A stretch of 64,000 nt of DNA, from the NCBI RefSeq assembly GCF_947179015.1, contig NZ_CAMXCM010000006.1, positions 54,689-118,688 of the forward strand, given 5' to 3'. Both the position numbers and the translations under genes were made by a program. Source of the stretch: Commensalibacter communis (GTDB taxonomy: Bacteria > Pseudomonadota > Alphaproteobacteria > Acetobacterales > Acetobacteraceae). Below, piece by piece: positions 7,687 through 16,256 of the stretch (position 1 is its first letter; every line of letters begins with the position of its first letter). The notes beneath the pieces are model-generated. The model searched no databases, had not been told where the DNA came from, and saw nothing but the letters and a program-made list of their open reading frames with translations.

Positions 7687-8607
7687 CTAAACGCTATGAT
7701 AATAAGATAACTTCGCCATTGCACAAGAAACCAAACGACTATCAAGACCGCTGGCACGGCTGGTCAGGATAATCGGCGCTTTGGCGCCAAGGACAATACC
7801 TGCGCTATCTGCATGGGAAGGTTGATCTCCGATAAAGCATAATGCTTTAAATAAAATATTTCCTGAAATCAAGTCAGGTGGGATCAGGATTTGTGCTTTG
7901 CCTGTGACTGGCGTATCCAGTTTTTTCATTTGGGCAGCTTTTAAGCTGACGGCATTATCCAATGCCAATGGGCCATCTAATATCCCATTGGTGATTTGTC
8001 CACGATCGGCCATTTTACATAATGCTGCGGCTTCTAAAGTTGATGGAATATCAGGATTGACCATCTCGACAGCAGATAAAATCGCCACACGTGGCACGCC
8101 ATAACCCAAAGCATGATGTAAATCAATTGCATTTTGAATGATATGCATTTTAGTGGTCAGGTCGGGTGCAATATTAATGGCTGCATCAGAAATGATGTAA
8201 GGGGTTTCCCAATTAAGACCATCCATCAAGAAAGCATGCGTAATACGTTTGCCTGTTCTTAACCCATTTTCTTTATTAACAACTGCCTTTAACATCACAT
8301 CAGTATGAAGGCTGCCTTTCATTAATAATTGTGCTTTGCCTTCACGAATTAATTGCACACTGTTTGTCGCAGCAGCAGCTTCGCTTTTCGCATCAATAAT
8401 TTCATATCCATCAAGGGAAATATTATGTTTGGCAGCAATCGCTTTGATTTCATCCGCAGGACCGACAAAAATAGGGTTCAATAGACCTAATTTGTGAGCT
8501 TCGATACCAGATTCAATGGCGGTATGTTCGCATGGATAACAAACGGCACATTTGGGTGCTTCTTTTTCTTTTGCTTTTTCAATCAGTTTTTGATGATGTG
8601 CAAACAT
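7687..8607 (-). CDS. Phosphate acetyl/butyryltransferase family enzyme
   Basis: The 306-residue protein matches the PTA/PTB family, which transfers acyl groups between CoA and phosphate. Family features seen are LLMKGSLHTDVMLKAVV (residues about 94-110), THAFLMDGLNWETPYIISDA, IAPDLTTKMHIIQNAIDL, VNPDIPSTLEAAALCKMADR, ILDGPLALDNAVS, DTPVTGKAQILIPPDLISGN and the end motif GIVLGAKAPIILTSRASGLD. It lacks the long N-terminal part of full Pta. In an acetic acid bacterium it may act in acetate/acetyl-phosphate metabolism. No acetate kinase gene is adjacent. It is 5 bases from the DUF721 gene upstream, so the two are probably co-transcribed. Confidence 0.88.
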   Translation of the reverse strand: MFAHHQKLIEKAKEKEAPKCAVCYPCEHTAIESGIEAHKLGLLNPIFVGPADEIKAIAAKHNISLDGYEIIDAKSEAAAATNSVQLIREGKAQLLMKGSLHTDVMLKAVVNKENGLRTGKRITHAFLMDGLNWETPYIISDAAINIAPDLTTKMHIIQNAIDLHHALGYGVPRVAILSAVEMVNPDIPSTLEAAALCKMADRGQITNGILDGPLALDNAVSLKAAQMKKLDTPVTGKAQILIPPDLISGNILFKALCFIGDQPSHADSAGIVLGAKAPIILTSRASGLDSRLVSCAMAKLSYYHSV

Positions 8608-8612
8608 AATGA

Positions 8613-9134
8613 TTATCTTCCTCTTTGTTTAGATTGTAAATGCCCACCCAATTTCGCCAAAGCCTCTTGCAAAGGGCCGTGGGGAAAATCATCTATTTTA
8701 ATAGGGGACGGTGGGCGAATAGGTAAAATCGGTTTTTTTGGTAATGAAGCAAGTGCATTTCTGTTGGATATGAACTTGATTGATTTGACAATAGGTTTGC
8801 CACAATAAATATTTATCTTTTGCATGATATTATTGCTGATATAGTGCATTTCTGCGGCTGTTGTGCTGGAACATGCGATGGTTAATGTGCCATTTGCAAG
8901 GCGATAGGGTACGGTTAAACTGCCATAATGATGCCCAATAATATCGCACCAATCCGTTATTAATTGCGTATTTGAAAGTGATTTTTGTTTAAAAATAGGA
9001 CGAGTGACTTTTTGAATAGAACCTGCAATTTGATACATATCATACGTGCGTCTTGCTGTTTTATTTACAGGATAGTCCGTATTATAGTATTCATCATTGT
9101 TACTGTTTTGTTCATCCATGTTTAAAGGCACCAT
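8613..9134 (-). CDS. DUF721 (DciA-like) protein
   Basis: The 173-residue protein has the DUF721 core at about residues 35-125: NTQLITDWCDIIGHHYGSLT, then LANGTLTIACSSTTAAEMHY and IMQKINIYCGKPIVKSIKF. The end is proline-rich and basic. DciA-type proteins help load the replicative helicase DnaB in most bacteria. A second ATG at 9119 (MDEQ) is an equally good start. The gene is divergent from mutY with only 8 bases between the start codons, an arrangement common in Alphaproteobacteria. Confidence 0.75.
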   Translation of the reverse strand: MVPLNMDEQNSNNDEYYNTDYPVNKTARRTYDMYQIAGSIQKVTRPIFKQKSLSNTQLITDWCDIIGHHYGSLTVPYRLANGTLTIACSSTTAAEMHYISNNIMQKINIYCGKPIVKSIKFISNRNALASLPKKPILPIRPPSPIKIDDFPHGPLQEALAKLGGHLQSKQRGR

Positions 9135-9142
9135 TTATATAT

Positions 9143-10207
9143 ATGTCGACTCAGATTCCATATGCCACTTTGATTTTACGTTGGTATGATCGTCATCAAC
9201 GTATTTTGCCGTGGCGAGCAAAGACAGGCACAATACCTAATCCTTATTACGTATTGCTTAGCGAGATTATGCTGCAACAAACCCAAGTTGCAACAGTTAT
9301 TCCATACTTTAACAAGTTTATTGAAAATTTTCCAACGCTTAATGATTTGGCAGAGGCATCATTGGAAAAAGTAATGGCGATGTGGACGGGGTTAGGCTAT
9401 TATAGTCGGGCTCGTAATCTTCATCGCTGTGCCCAAGAGGTTGCCAAACAAAGTGGAGAAATCCCAAAGGATTATCAAGCACTAAAAGCATTACCAGGAA
9501 TTGGCGATTATACTGCGGCGGCTATTTTATCGATTGGTTATAATCAACCTTATGTAGCAGTTGATGGAAATGTAGAGCGGGTGACAGCACGATTATTTGC
9601 GATTCAAGAGCCTTTGCCGATGATCAAACCGACATTAGCCGCTCTGGCAAAAACCCTTAATGAGGGACGAGAGGCACAAGAAAGAGCAGGGGATTTTGCA
9701 CAGGCTTTGTTTGATATTGGTGCAACGATATGCAAGCCTAAAAACCCATCCTGTTTAATTTGCCCTTTGTCAGAAGTTTGCAAAGCATCTTTGGAAAAAA
9801 TTGCTGATATTTTACCAATAAGGCAGAGGAAAGCTGAAAAACCAACCAAATACGGTATTTCTCTGTTTATCGAGAATGATAAAAATCAGATATTACTCCG
9901 CAAACGGCCAGAAAAAGGGGTGCTGGCAGGAACATTGGAATTACCCAGCAGCATTTGGTCAGAGCAATATATTTCTATTGAACAAGCCATCAAAGAAACA
10001 GGGTGTTTGGGTCAATATCAAGAAATTGGAGAGATCAAGCATGTCTTTACACATTTTACTTTAAAAGTTAAGCTGTTCAAATTAGTCAGTGATCTAAAGC
10101 TGACACAAGTAGCGCAAGATAATATGTGGATTCATTCTGATGAGTTGAATCATTATCCTTGCTCGACTTTAATGAAAAAAATGATTGCCTATAGTACCAA
10201 AATATAA
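9143..10207 (+). CDS. mutY: Adenine DNA glycosylase MutY
   Basis: MutY removes adenine mispaired with 8-oxoguanine. The 354-residue product from the ATG at 9143 starts MSTQIPYATLILRWYDRH, the usual MutY N-terminus; an upstream frame to 9053 would overlap the DUF721 gene. It shows the catalytic Glu region SEIMLQQTQVATV, the helix-hairpin-helix LPGIGDYTAAAIL followed by VAVDGNVERV with the catalytic Asp, and the four iron-sulfur cysteines spaced C-x6-C-x2-C-x5-C (CKPKNPSCLICPLSEVC). The C-terminal part from about residue 220 is NUDIX-like (GISLFIENDKNQILL) for 8-oxoG recognition. Confidence 0.95.
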   Translation: MSTQIPYATLILRWYDRHQRILPWRAKTGTIPNPYYVLLSEIMLQQTQVATVIPYFNKFIENFPTLNDLAEASLEKVMAMWTGLGYYSRARNLHRCAQEVAKQSGEIPKDYQALKALPGIGDYTAAAILSIGYNQPYVAVDGNVERVTARLFAIQEPLPMIKPTLAALAKTLNEGREAQERAGDFAQALFDIGATICKPKNPSCLICPLSEVCKASLEKIADILPIRQRKAEKPTKYGISLFIENDKNQILLRKRPEKGVLAGTLELPSSIWSEQYISIEQAIKETGCLGQYQEIGEIKHVFTHFTLKVKLFKLVSDLKLTQVAQDNMWIHSDELNHYPCSTLMKKMIAYSTKI

Positions 10208-10233
10208 TCTGAGAATTAAATAGGAAACTATCA

Positions 10234-11238
10234 ATGAATAGGAATGAGCGTCATCAGCGTAAGATTGGTGTGTTATTGGTAAATTTGGGAACGCCTGAAG
10301 GTACTGATTATTGGTCTATTCGTCGATATTTATCAGAATTTTTATCAGATAAGCGTGTGATAGAGCTGTCTTCTTTGTTATGGCAACCGATTTTACAAGG
10401 GTTTGTTCTGGCATTTCGCCCACGTCGTTTGGGACATTCTTATAAAAAAATATGGGATAATGTTAAAAACAAAAGTCCATTGGCGGTGTTTACACAAAAT
10501 CAAGCAGAATCTTTACAAATTGATTTTGCCAATCAAAATATTTGTGTTGAATGGGCAATGCGCTATGGCAAACCATCAATTGAAAAGAAATTGGATTTTT
10601 TAATAGAACAAGGCTGCAATCATATTTTGATCTTGCCTTTATACCCACAATATAGTGCCACCACAACGGCAACTGTGAATGATGAAGTTTTTCGTGTCTT
10701 GATGAGCTATCGTCAGCAACCTGCGATACGCACGTTATTTTCTTTTCCTGACCATCCTGATTATATCAAGGCTTTGCACCATACGATCCAAGAACAGCTT
10801 CAATCAAGGGCTGTTCAACCTGAGCGCATTCTTTTGTCTTTTCATGGCTTGCCTTTGCGTTATGTCAAAGCGGGCGATCCTTATGAACAAGAATGCCAAA
10901 AAACAGCAGCTGCTTTACGGGATGCTTTTGGGAAAACAGAGCAAGAAATGCCTTTAGTTTATCAATCTCGCTTTGGGCCAGATAAATGGTTGGGGCCAAA
11001 TATTGCGGATGTGATCAAAGAATATAACAAACAAGGCATTCAGAATATTGCTGTGGTTGCGCCTGGCTTTATGGCTGATTGCCTAGAGACCAAAGAAGAA
11101 ATCAATTGTGAATATCGAGAGCTTTTCTTGTCTAATGGTGGTAAAGAATTCACATATATCCCCTGTTTAAATGATCATCCCTTGGCAATTTCTTTGTTAA
11201 AAAATATCATTCAGCAAGAAATTAAAGGGTGGATATAG
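10234..11238 (+). CDS. hemH: Ferrochelatase
   Basis: The 334-residue enzyme inserts Fe2+ into protoporphyrin IX, the last step of heme synthesis. Family motifs are KIGVLLVNLGTPEGTDYWSI at the N-terminus, LPLYPQYSATTTATV, the catalytic histidine motif LLSFHGLPLRYVKAGDPYEQ, and the C-terminal APGFMADCLETKEEI with the conserved glutamates. Its length is normal for the proteobacterial enzyme. It starts 26 bases after mutY on the same strand and may share its transcript. Confidence 0.95.
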   Translation: MNRNERHQRKIGVLLVNLGTPEGTDYWSIRRYLSEFLSDKRVIELSSLLWQPILQGFVLAFRPRRLGHSYKKIWDNVKNKSPLAVFTQNQAESLQIDFANQNICVEWAMRYGKPSIEKKLDFLIEQGCNHILILPLYPQYSATTTATVNDEVFRVLMSYRQQPAIRTLFSFPDHPDYIKALHHTIQEQLQSRAVQPERILLSFHGLPLRYVKAGDPYEQECQKTAAALRDAFGKTEQEMPLVYQSRFGPDKWLGPNIADVIKEYNKQGIQNIAVVAPGFMADCLETKEEINCEYRELFLSNGGKEFTYIPCLNDHPLAISLLKNIIQQEIKGWI

Positions 11239-11322
11239 GAATATTTATCGAAATATATTGAATTTTGAACTTAATATTATTTAAAATACTGAACTTTATT
11301 TAAAAAACAAAAGAGATTAATT

Positions 11323-11751
11323 GTGATTAAAAAACGCTTTCTTTTTTCTATAATGCTGCTCGGTGGATCTTTTGCAATCTCTATTGTAAATGCAAAACCA
11401 ATAAATGCGCGTGATTCTCATGAATCTACTCAAGGGAAAAACCAACAAAATACACAAAATAATCCTTCGTTAGATACTCATGAAGAGTATATTTCCCAGC
11501 CAATCGTAAAAAAAATAAGTTTTACAGGAAATACAATCTTTTCTTCCGAAGTATTGCTGAAAGCTATTCCTTTAAAAATTCAAGATGTTGCGAATGCAAA
11601 TATTATTATGGATTCAATGGTAAAAATTGCACAAATTTACAAGACGAAAAATATCAAAGTGACGATTACGCCTGTTCTAGAAAAAATAGCGATTAGTTCA
11701 ACACAGATTCAATTTGATATTCACGAGCAGCTTACTGGCAATGCAAATTAA
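11323..11751 (+). CDS. Small exported protein with a single POTRA-like domain
   Basis: The 142-residue product starts at a GTG with AGAG upstream and has a signal peptide (FLFSIMLLGGSFAISIVNA). A polar Q/N-rich linker (about residues 27-60) is followed by a POTRA-like unit: PIVKKISFTGNTIFSSEVLL, then AQIYKTKNIKVTITPVL and ISSTQIQFDIHE. POTRA domains normally precede an outer-membrane barrel in BamA or two-partner secretion transporters. Here there is no barrel and the protein ends right after the domain. It may be a remnant of a TpsB-type transporter or a stand-alone periplasmic adaptor. Confidence 0.65.
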   Translation: MIKKRFLFSIMLLGGSFAISIVNAKPINARDSHESTQGKNQQNTQNNPSLDTHEEYISQPIVKKISFTGNTIFSSEVLLKAIPLKIQDVANANIIMDSMVKIAQIYKTKNIKVTITPVLEKIAISSTQIQFDIHEQLTGNAN

Positions 11752-11912
11752 TATCGATTAAATTCATCAGTATCTCTTTGAATAGCCTCATTTAATGAAT
11801 CATTCTTTTCGTCTTTTTGCACTGATCCAATGATTTTAAGAAAGAACATGAATAATGATGATGTAATAATTGTTAATAATATCATTGCTCCGTAAACACT
11901 CAAAACACTCAT
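11748..11912 (-). CDS. 54-residue single-pass membrane protein
   Basis: The minus-strand frame runs from the ATG at 11912 to TAA at 11748-11750. The N-terminal half is a single hydrophobic helix (SVYGAMILLTIITSSLFMFF then LKIIGS), and the C-terminal half is charged (VQKDEKNDSLNEAIQRDTDE). An AAGAAAGAAG stretch precedes the start. It overlaps the stop of the POTRA-like gene by a few bases on the opposite strand. No family is recognised; the layout is that of a small membrane regulator or subunit. Confidence 0.5.
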   Translation of the reverse strand: MSVLSVYGAMILLTIITSSLFMFFLKIIGSVQKDEKNDSLNEAIQRDTDEFNRY

Positions 11913-11977
11913 TATGATAACTTCTTTCTTAATAATATGTTAATTTTAGTATTATACTCAAATTTGTTAGTAAGTGA

Positions 11978-12307
11978 ATGTCTTATATATATTTAGTTGT
12001 CGCAATTATCATCGAAATCGGCGCCACAAGCAGTTTAAAAGCTTCTGACGGATTTACGAATTGGCTTTTTACATTATTATCTTTAATAGGATATGGTGTT
12101 TCTTTTTACTTTTTGTCAATGGCTTTACGTGAAATTTCTGTGGGAATCGCATATGCGATTTGGTCTGGCATAGGTACGGTAGGTATTTGTTTGTTTGCTT
12201 GGCTTGTTTATAAGCAAAATTTATCTTTTATTTCTGTTGTTGGTATCGTGTTTATTGTAACTGGCGTCATTATTGTCAATTTTGGAAATATGGGAAATCA
12301 CACGTAA
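11978..12307 (+). CDS. SMR-family multidrug efflux protein (EmrE/QacE type)
   Basis: The 109-residue protein has four transmembrane helices and the essential Glu in helix 1 (AIIIEIGATSSLKAS, Glu at about residue 13). The motifs ISVGIAYAIWSGIGTVGI (helix 3) and GIVFIVTGVIIVNF (helix 4) are standard for the family. It works as a dual-topology dimer exporting cationic compounds in exchange for protons. A hairpin terminator follows directly. Confidence 0.92.
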   Translation: MSYIYLVVAIIIEIGATSSLKASDGFTNWLFTLLSLIGYGVSFYFLSMALREISVGIAYAIWSGIGTVGICLFAWLVYKQNLSFISVVGIVFIVTGVIIVNFGNMGNHT

Positions 12308-12315
12308 ATCGTAAA

Positions 12316-12342
12316 ATCCCTTTTATATGTCATAAAAGGGAT
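12316..12342. terminator. Bidirectional terminator between the SMR and aldo/keto reductase genes
   Basis: ATCCCTTTTAT (12316-12326) and ATAAAAGGGAT (12332-12342) form a perfect 11-bp stem with a 5-base loop between convergent genes. Confidence 0.75.
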
Positions 12343-12352
12343 AGGGTATTTG

Positions 12353-13354
12353 TTAACGACTAGGAGGAGCCATAAACTCTGGCGAAATAGGTTCTTTAAT
12401 ATGTTTATTCAAAATATCGTCGATCGTTTTTAAATCTTGTTCAGATAAAGACCATCCAAGAGCGTCTTGAATACCTTCAATTTGTTCAGGTTTTCTGGCA
12501 CCCCATAAAGGGATATTGCCTTGGTACTGATCCAATACCCAACGAATAGCCAAAGCTAGCAATGATTTATTATAATTGTCTTTTGCGAAAGCTTTTAATT
12601 CTTCTGTCGCCGCTAAATAGTTTTCAAAATTAGCAGCAGAGAATTTAGGATCCGATTTACGCAGATCATCACCGTTAAAAACGCGATCTTTGGTCATTTT
12701 TCCACTTAACAACCCACGACATAGAGGGCCATAACAAAGTGCAGCAAGATCGTGCTTCTTGGCGTAGGGCAAAATATCTTTCTCGATTTCTCGTTCAAAT
12801 AAATTGTAAGGCGGTTGAATAGAAGCAAGATCAGTATATTGACGAATGGCCTCCATTTGTTGAACAGAAAAATTACTAACCCCGATTGCTTTAATTTTAC
12901 CTTCTTTGTGCAGTTTGTTTAATTCAATCGCTGTTTGTTCGATAGGCGTTTTGTCATCAGGCCAATGGATTTGATACAGATCAATATAATCTGTTTTTAA
13001 TCGTTTCAAAGAATCTTCGATTTCTTGGCGAATACGTTCAGGTCTGGTATCGCGAAAGACTTTTTCTTTATCATCTGTCCAATTCAAAGCAACTTTGGTT
13101 GCTATGACAATCTTGTCTCTTTTTCCTTGTAGTGCTTTTCCTACTACTTCTTCTGAATGCCCAAAACCATATACTGGGGCTGTATCAATCATGTTGATCC
13201 CGTTATCAATGGCTTTATGGATGGTTTTAATGGCATTGTCATCGTCTGGGCCACCCCACATCCATCCACCAATAGCCCAAGTTCCAAGGGCAATGCGCAA
13301 TACGGGCTTATCTATTCCCTTGATGATAACGGTATCTTTTGAATTGTATGACAT
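12353..13354 (-). CDS. Aldo/keto reductase
   Basis: The 333-residue cytosolic NAD(P)H-dependent oxidoreductase has the AKR barrel motifs: LALGTWAIGGW-like start (RIALGTWAIGGWMWGG), MIDTAPVYGFGHSEEVVG with the catalytic Asp and Tyr, VIATKVALNW with the Lys, DLYQIHWPD with the His, and the cofactor segment ALAIRWVLDQ plus IPLWGARKPEQIEG. Its closest style is the YajO/Tas-like group acting on small aldehydes or sugars. It is preceded by a 273-base intergenic region and is probably a single-gene unit. Confidence 0.9.
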   Translation of the reverse strand: MSYNSKDTVIIKGIDKPVLRIALGTWAIGGWMWGGPDDDNAIKTIHKAIDNGINMIDTAPVYGFGHSEEVVGKALQGKRDKIVIATKVALNWTDDKEKVFRDTRPERIRQEIEDSLKRLKTDYIDLYQIHWPDDKTPIEQTAIELNKLHKEGKIKAIGVSNFSVQQMEAIRQYTDLASIQPPYNLFEREIEKDILPYAKKHDLAALCYGPLCRGLLSGKMTKDRVFNGDDLRKSDPKFSAANFENYLAATEELKAFAKDNYNKSLLALAIRWVLDQYQGNIPLWGARKPEQIEGIQDALGWSLSEQDLKTIDDILNKHIKEPISPEFMAPPSR

Positions 13355-13536
13355 AGAATCTCCTTACACTATCAATATAATAATTAGGCGATTATTTATA
13401 AATAAATTGTGAACATGTTCTATGATTCGATCAATAGAAGCATTCAGCCAAGATCAAATATTGTTCAATGAACGATGTTATATCTTAGACATCACATTAT
13501 AAAGTAACAGTCGATATAATGATGCTAACGATAAAA

Positions 13537-13554
13537 GGGGTTGAATGCAACCCC
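13537..13554. terminator. Short GC hairpin downstream of the FucP-like gene
   Basis: GGGGTTG (13537-13543) and CAACCCC (13548-13554) form a perfect 7-bp stem with loop AATG. Together with the hairpin at 13584-13619 it lies after the 3' end of the minus-strand transporter gene. Confidence 0.45.
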
Positions 13555-13583
13555 AATATGAAAAGGTTTTTTGCGGGGATTAT

Positions 13584-13619
13584 CCATTCCTTTCATCAAA
13601 TACTTTATAAAAGGAATGG
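13584..13619. terminator. Hairpin after the FucP-like transporter gene
   Basis: CCATTCCTTT (13584-13593) and AAAGGAATGG (13610-13619) form a perfect 10-bp stem. It sits 9 bases past the stop of the minus-strand transporter gene, but no long T-run follows. Confidence 0.5.
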
Positions 13620-13627
13620 CAATAAAG

Positions 13628-14947
13628 CTAAACTACGTTAGTAGAGTTATCTTTTTTTAGGTATTCTCTAAGGAAATGAAGCCCAACAATTGCAAAACAA
13701 ATTGCTGATACGGTAAAAGCATGTTGCATGGAATGTAATTGGTCGGAAACGAACCCTTGGATTGCAGGAACAACAGCGCCGCCAACAATCGACATCACGG
13801 TAATAGCCCCAGCAATTTCAACATATTTTTTGTCAACAACTTCCAAATTATTGGCAAAAATCGTTGGCCAACATGGTCCCATTAAAATACTAGTCAGGAT
13901 CGCTGCATAAATAGCAGAAAAATCACTTGCGAAAGCAACATAAAGCAATAGTAAAGTGCCAATAATAGAATAAATAAACAGTACTAGCTTCGGATTAAAT
14001 CGTGTCATAAAGACATTGGCGATGAATTTGCCAATGAAAAAACACACAAAGCTATATAACATGAAATTAGCAGCTTCTCTTTCATTTTGTGCGCCCATTA
14101 CCAACGCTAAGCGAATGGTAAATGACCAAACCGCAGTTTGCATACCAACGTAAACAAATTGCGCAATAATACCGTTTCTGAAGCTGGTATTTCTGATTAA
14201 ATAAGAGATAGTTTCCCCAAAAGATACTTTTTCGACTTTATGGTCGGCAGTGTTGGTGGGCTTACAATTCGGATAGGAGGTCAATATAAATAACAACAGA
14301 ACGACAGCAAGAAGAATAATAATATATTTATATGGCACCAACGTATATTGCAAATGTTCTAATTGAAATCTCTTCAGAGCATCCCCAGAAAGGTTTTGAA
14401 TTTGTGAGTGCAGGCTGTTGCCGTCTTGAAAAATCAAATATTTGCCCATCAAAACACCGGCGATTGCTCCAAAAGGTTGGAAATTCTGGCTGATATTTAA
14501 TCTCAACGTTGCATATTTTTTTGGCCCCAGCATAGAGCTATAGGTATTTGAAGCCGTCTCAAGGAAGCTCAACCCAAAAGCCATAGCAAGGATTGCCGCT
14601 AAAAACATCGTGTAAGTAGCCATTGTTGAGGCTGGGAAGAATAATGAACAACCAATAATATAAACAGCAAGACCAATGATGATCCCTGTTTTATAATTTG
14701 TTTTTTTAATAATTAAAGAGGCAGGAATAGCAATTAAAAAATAGCCCCCATAAAAAGCACTTTGGACAAGGGCGCTGGCGAAGTCACTTAGATTAAAGAT
14801 ACTTTTAAATTGGGTAATTAAAATATCATTTAGGCTAACTGGAATACCCCATAAGGCAAATAAACAAGAAAGTAATATAAATTGAAAAATTGGTGTTTTG
14901 TTTAAATAACCGTCTGGAAGCTGTTCAATAGAATTTTTGTTGGTCAT
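13628..14947 (-). CDS. MFS sugar transporter, FucP (fucose:H+ symporter) family
   Basis: The 439-residue protein has 12 predicted membrane helices and FucP-type motifs: FALWGIPVSLNDILITQFKS in helix 1, QSAFYGGYFLIAIPASLIIK, GLSFLETASNTYSSMLGPKK, and LRLNISQNFQPFGAIAGVLM. The conserved Asp/Glu residues of the first helices are present. It likely takes up L-fucose or a related sugar with protons at the inner membrane. No fucose-catabolic genes are adjacent; the nearest same-strand gene is the aldo/keto reductase 270 bases downstream. Confidence 0.88.
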   Translation of the reverse strand: MTNKNSIEQLPDGYLNKTPIFQFILLSCLFALWGIPVSLNDILITQFKSIFNLSDFASALVQSAFYGGYFLIAIPASLIIKKTNYKTGIIIGLAVYIIGCSLFFPASTMATYTMFLAAILAMAFGLSFLETASNTYSSMLGPKKYATLRLNISQNFQPFGAIAGVLMGKYLIFQDGNSLHSQIQNLSGDALKRFQLEHLQYTLVPYKYIIILLAVVLLLFILTSYPNCKPTNTADHKVEKVSFGETISYLIRNTSFRNGIIAQFVYVGMQTAVWSFTIRLALVMGAQNEREAANFMLYSFVCFFIGKFIANVFMTRFNPKLVLFIYSIIGTLLLLYVAFASDFSAIYAAILTSILMGPCWPTIFANNLEVVDKKYVEIAGAITVMSIVGGAVVPAIQGFVSDQLHSMQHAFTVSAICFAIVGLHFLREYLKKDNSTNVV

Positions 14948-15083
14948 AAGACTTCCTTTTTACTGATTTAGTAAAAATATACTAATCAGTAAAAAGAAAT
15001 TAATCTAATTAAAAAGAAAAGATGAAAATCAATCTTTAATAAAACGAAATTTTTTTTATCTTAAGTAATATTTTTGTAACATC

Positions 15084-16169
15084 TTAATCTAAGGGAGGTA
15101 GTTTTTCTTCATCTTTGAGTTTGGGTGTGCTGGCATCCATAATCGCTAAAATCGCAGCCGTCAAAGGCGAAGCCAAAATTAACCCTGGCATTCCCAAGAT
15201 CGTCCCAAACACCGTTTGTGATAGAATTGTGATTCCAGGGGGCATACGTACGGCATGGTTTTGTACTAATGGGGAGATAACATTACCTTCTACAAATTGA
15301 ATAACACAATATAATACCAAGACTAAGATTGCCTCTTGCCTTCCTTGGGATAGTCCAATTAATATAGCAGGAACCGCCCCAATAATCGCTCCAATATAGG
15401 GGATAAAATTAGCCAATCCTGCAACAACGCCCAATGCCAGTGCTAATGGAATTCCAATAATGCTCAGCCCAATAAAAGAACAACTTCCCACAACTAACAT
15501 GACGACGGATTGCCCTGCTGTCCATGACCATAATGTGTGCCCACCAATTAATAATAATTTACGAATTTGCGGACGTTGACGGCTTGGGAATAGACGAAGC
15601 AATCCGTTTCCATATAAAGTAGGGGATGCAGCAAAATATAGTCCAGCAATAAAGATAACAAAAACAGTCCCCACAACACCAAAAACAGAGGTAATAAAGC
15701 CTGTCATTGATCCTGCTATACGTGATCCCAGAGATGCCCCGCCCGAAGGAGGATGCCCACCGCCACCAACAGAATTGGGCAAGTAATCCATGATGATACT
15801 GCCTAATGGATTGGTATGTAATTGATCTCGTAAGCTGCCTACTTGTGTTGTAATGGCATGTTTCAATTTAATAATTTGTTCGCTGATTTGTGGTCCACTG
15901 GTCAACATTAATGCCAAAAAAGCACTGATGATAACAATGATAACAATTGTCAGAGATACCCAATAAGGCAAGCGAGTATATTTACGTAAAATAGACGCAA
16001 GACCCTTTAAAATAATGGCAGTTAACGTCGCAGCAAAAACGATCATTAATAAATCGCCAATTAACCAGATGGCCAATATTCCAACAGCAGCGATAATTAC
16101 GCTTTGAATCAGAGAATAAAAACGTTCTTGTTGTGTTGGTTCTGTGGGAGAGGGCATAATAGAAGACAT
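15084..16169 (-). CDS. AI-2E family (PerM/TqsA-like) membrane protein
   Basis: The 361-residue protein has about eight hydrophobic segments. It begins with QSVIIAAVGILAIWLIGDLL, has an amphipathic middle part (EQIIKLKHAITTQVGSLRDQ), a glycine-rich insert (SVGGGGHPPSGGASLGSR, about residues 137-154), and the family signature GLANFIPYIGAIIGAVPAIL with LVQNHAVRMPPGITILSQTV. Members include autoinducer-2 exporters and sodium/proton antiporters; the substrate here is unknown. Confidence 0.85.
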   Translation of the reverse strand: MSSIMPSPTEPTQQERFYSLIQSVIIAAVGILAIWLIGDLLMIVFAATLTAIILKGLASILRKYTRLPYWVSLTIVIIVIISAFLALMLTSGPQISEQIIKLKHAITTQVGSLRDQLHTNPLGSIIMDYLPNSVGGGGHPPSGGASLGSRIAGSMTGFITSVFGVVGTVFVIFIAGLYFAASPTLYGNGLLRLFPSRQRPQIRKLLLIGGHTLWSWTAGQSVVMLVVGSCSFIGLSIIGIPLALALGVVAGLANFIPYIGAIIGAVPAILIGLSQGRQEAILVLVLYCVIQFVEGNVISPLVQNHAVRMPPGITILSQTVFGTILGMPGLILASPLTAAILAIMDASTPKLKDEEKLPPLD

Positions 16170-16256
16170 TTACAATTTATATTTTCAAATAAGAGTAAAA
16201 TTTAAGCCATATTGGTTTTATCATGCAGTGATTATACAAATAATACAATAGAAGAA

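Noticed and set aside
9053..9142. Extended start of mutY
   Set aside because: It would overlap the divergent DUF721 gene, and the added residues are unlike any MutY N-terminus.
13537..13619. REP-like repeat elements
   Set aside because: The two hairpins have unrelated sequences, and I saw no further copies of either in the window.
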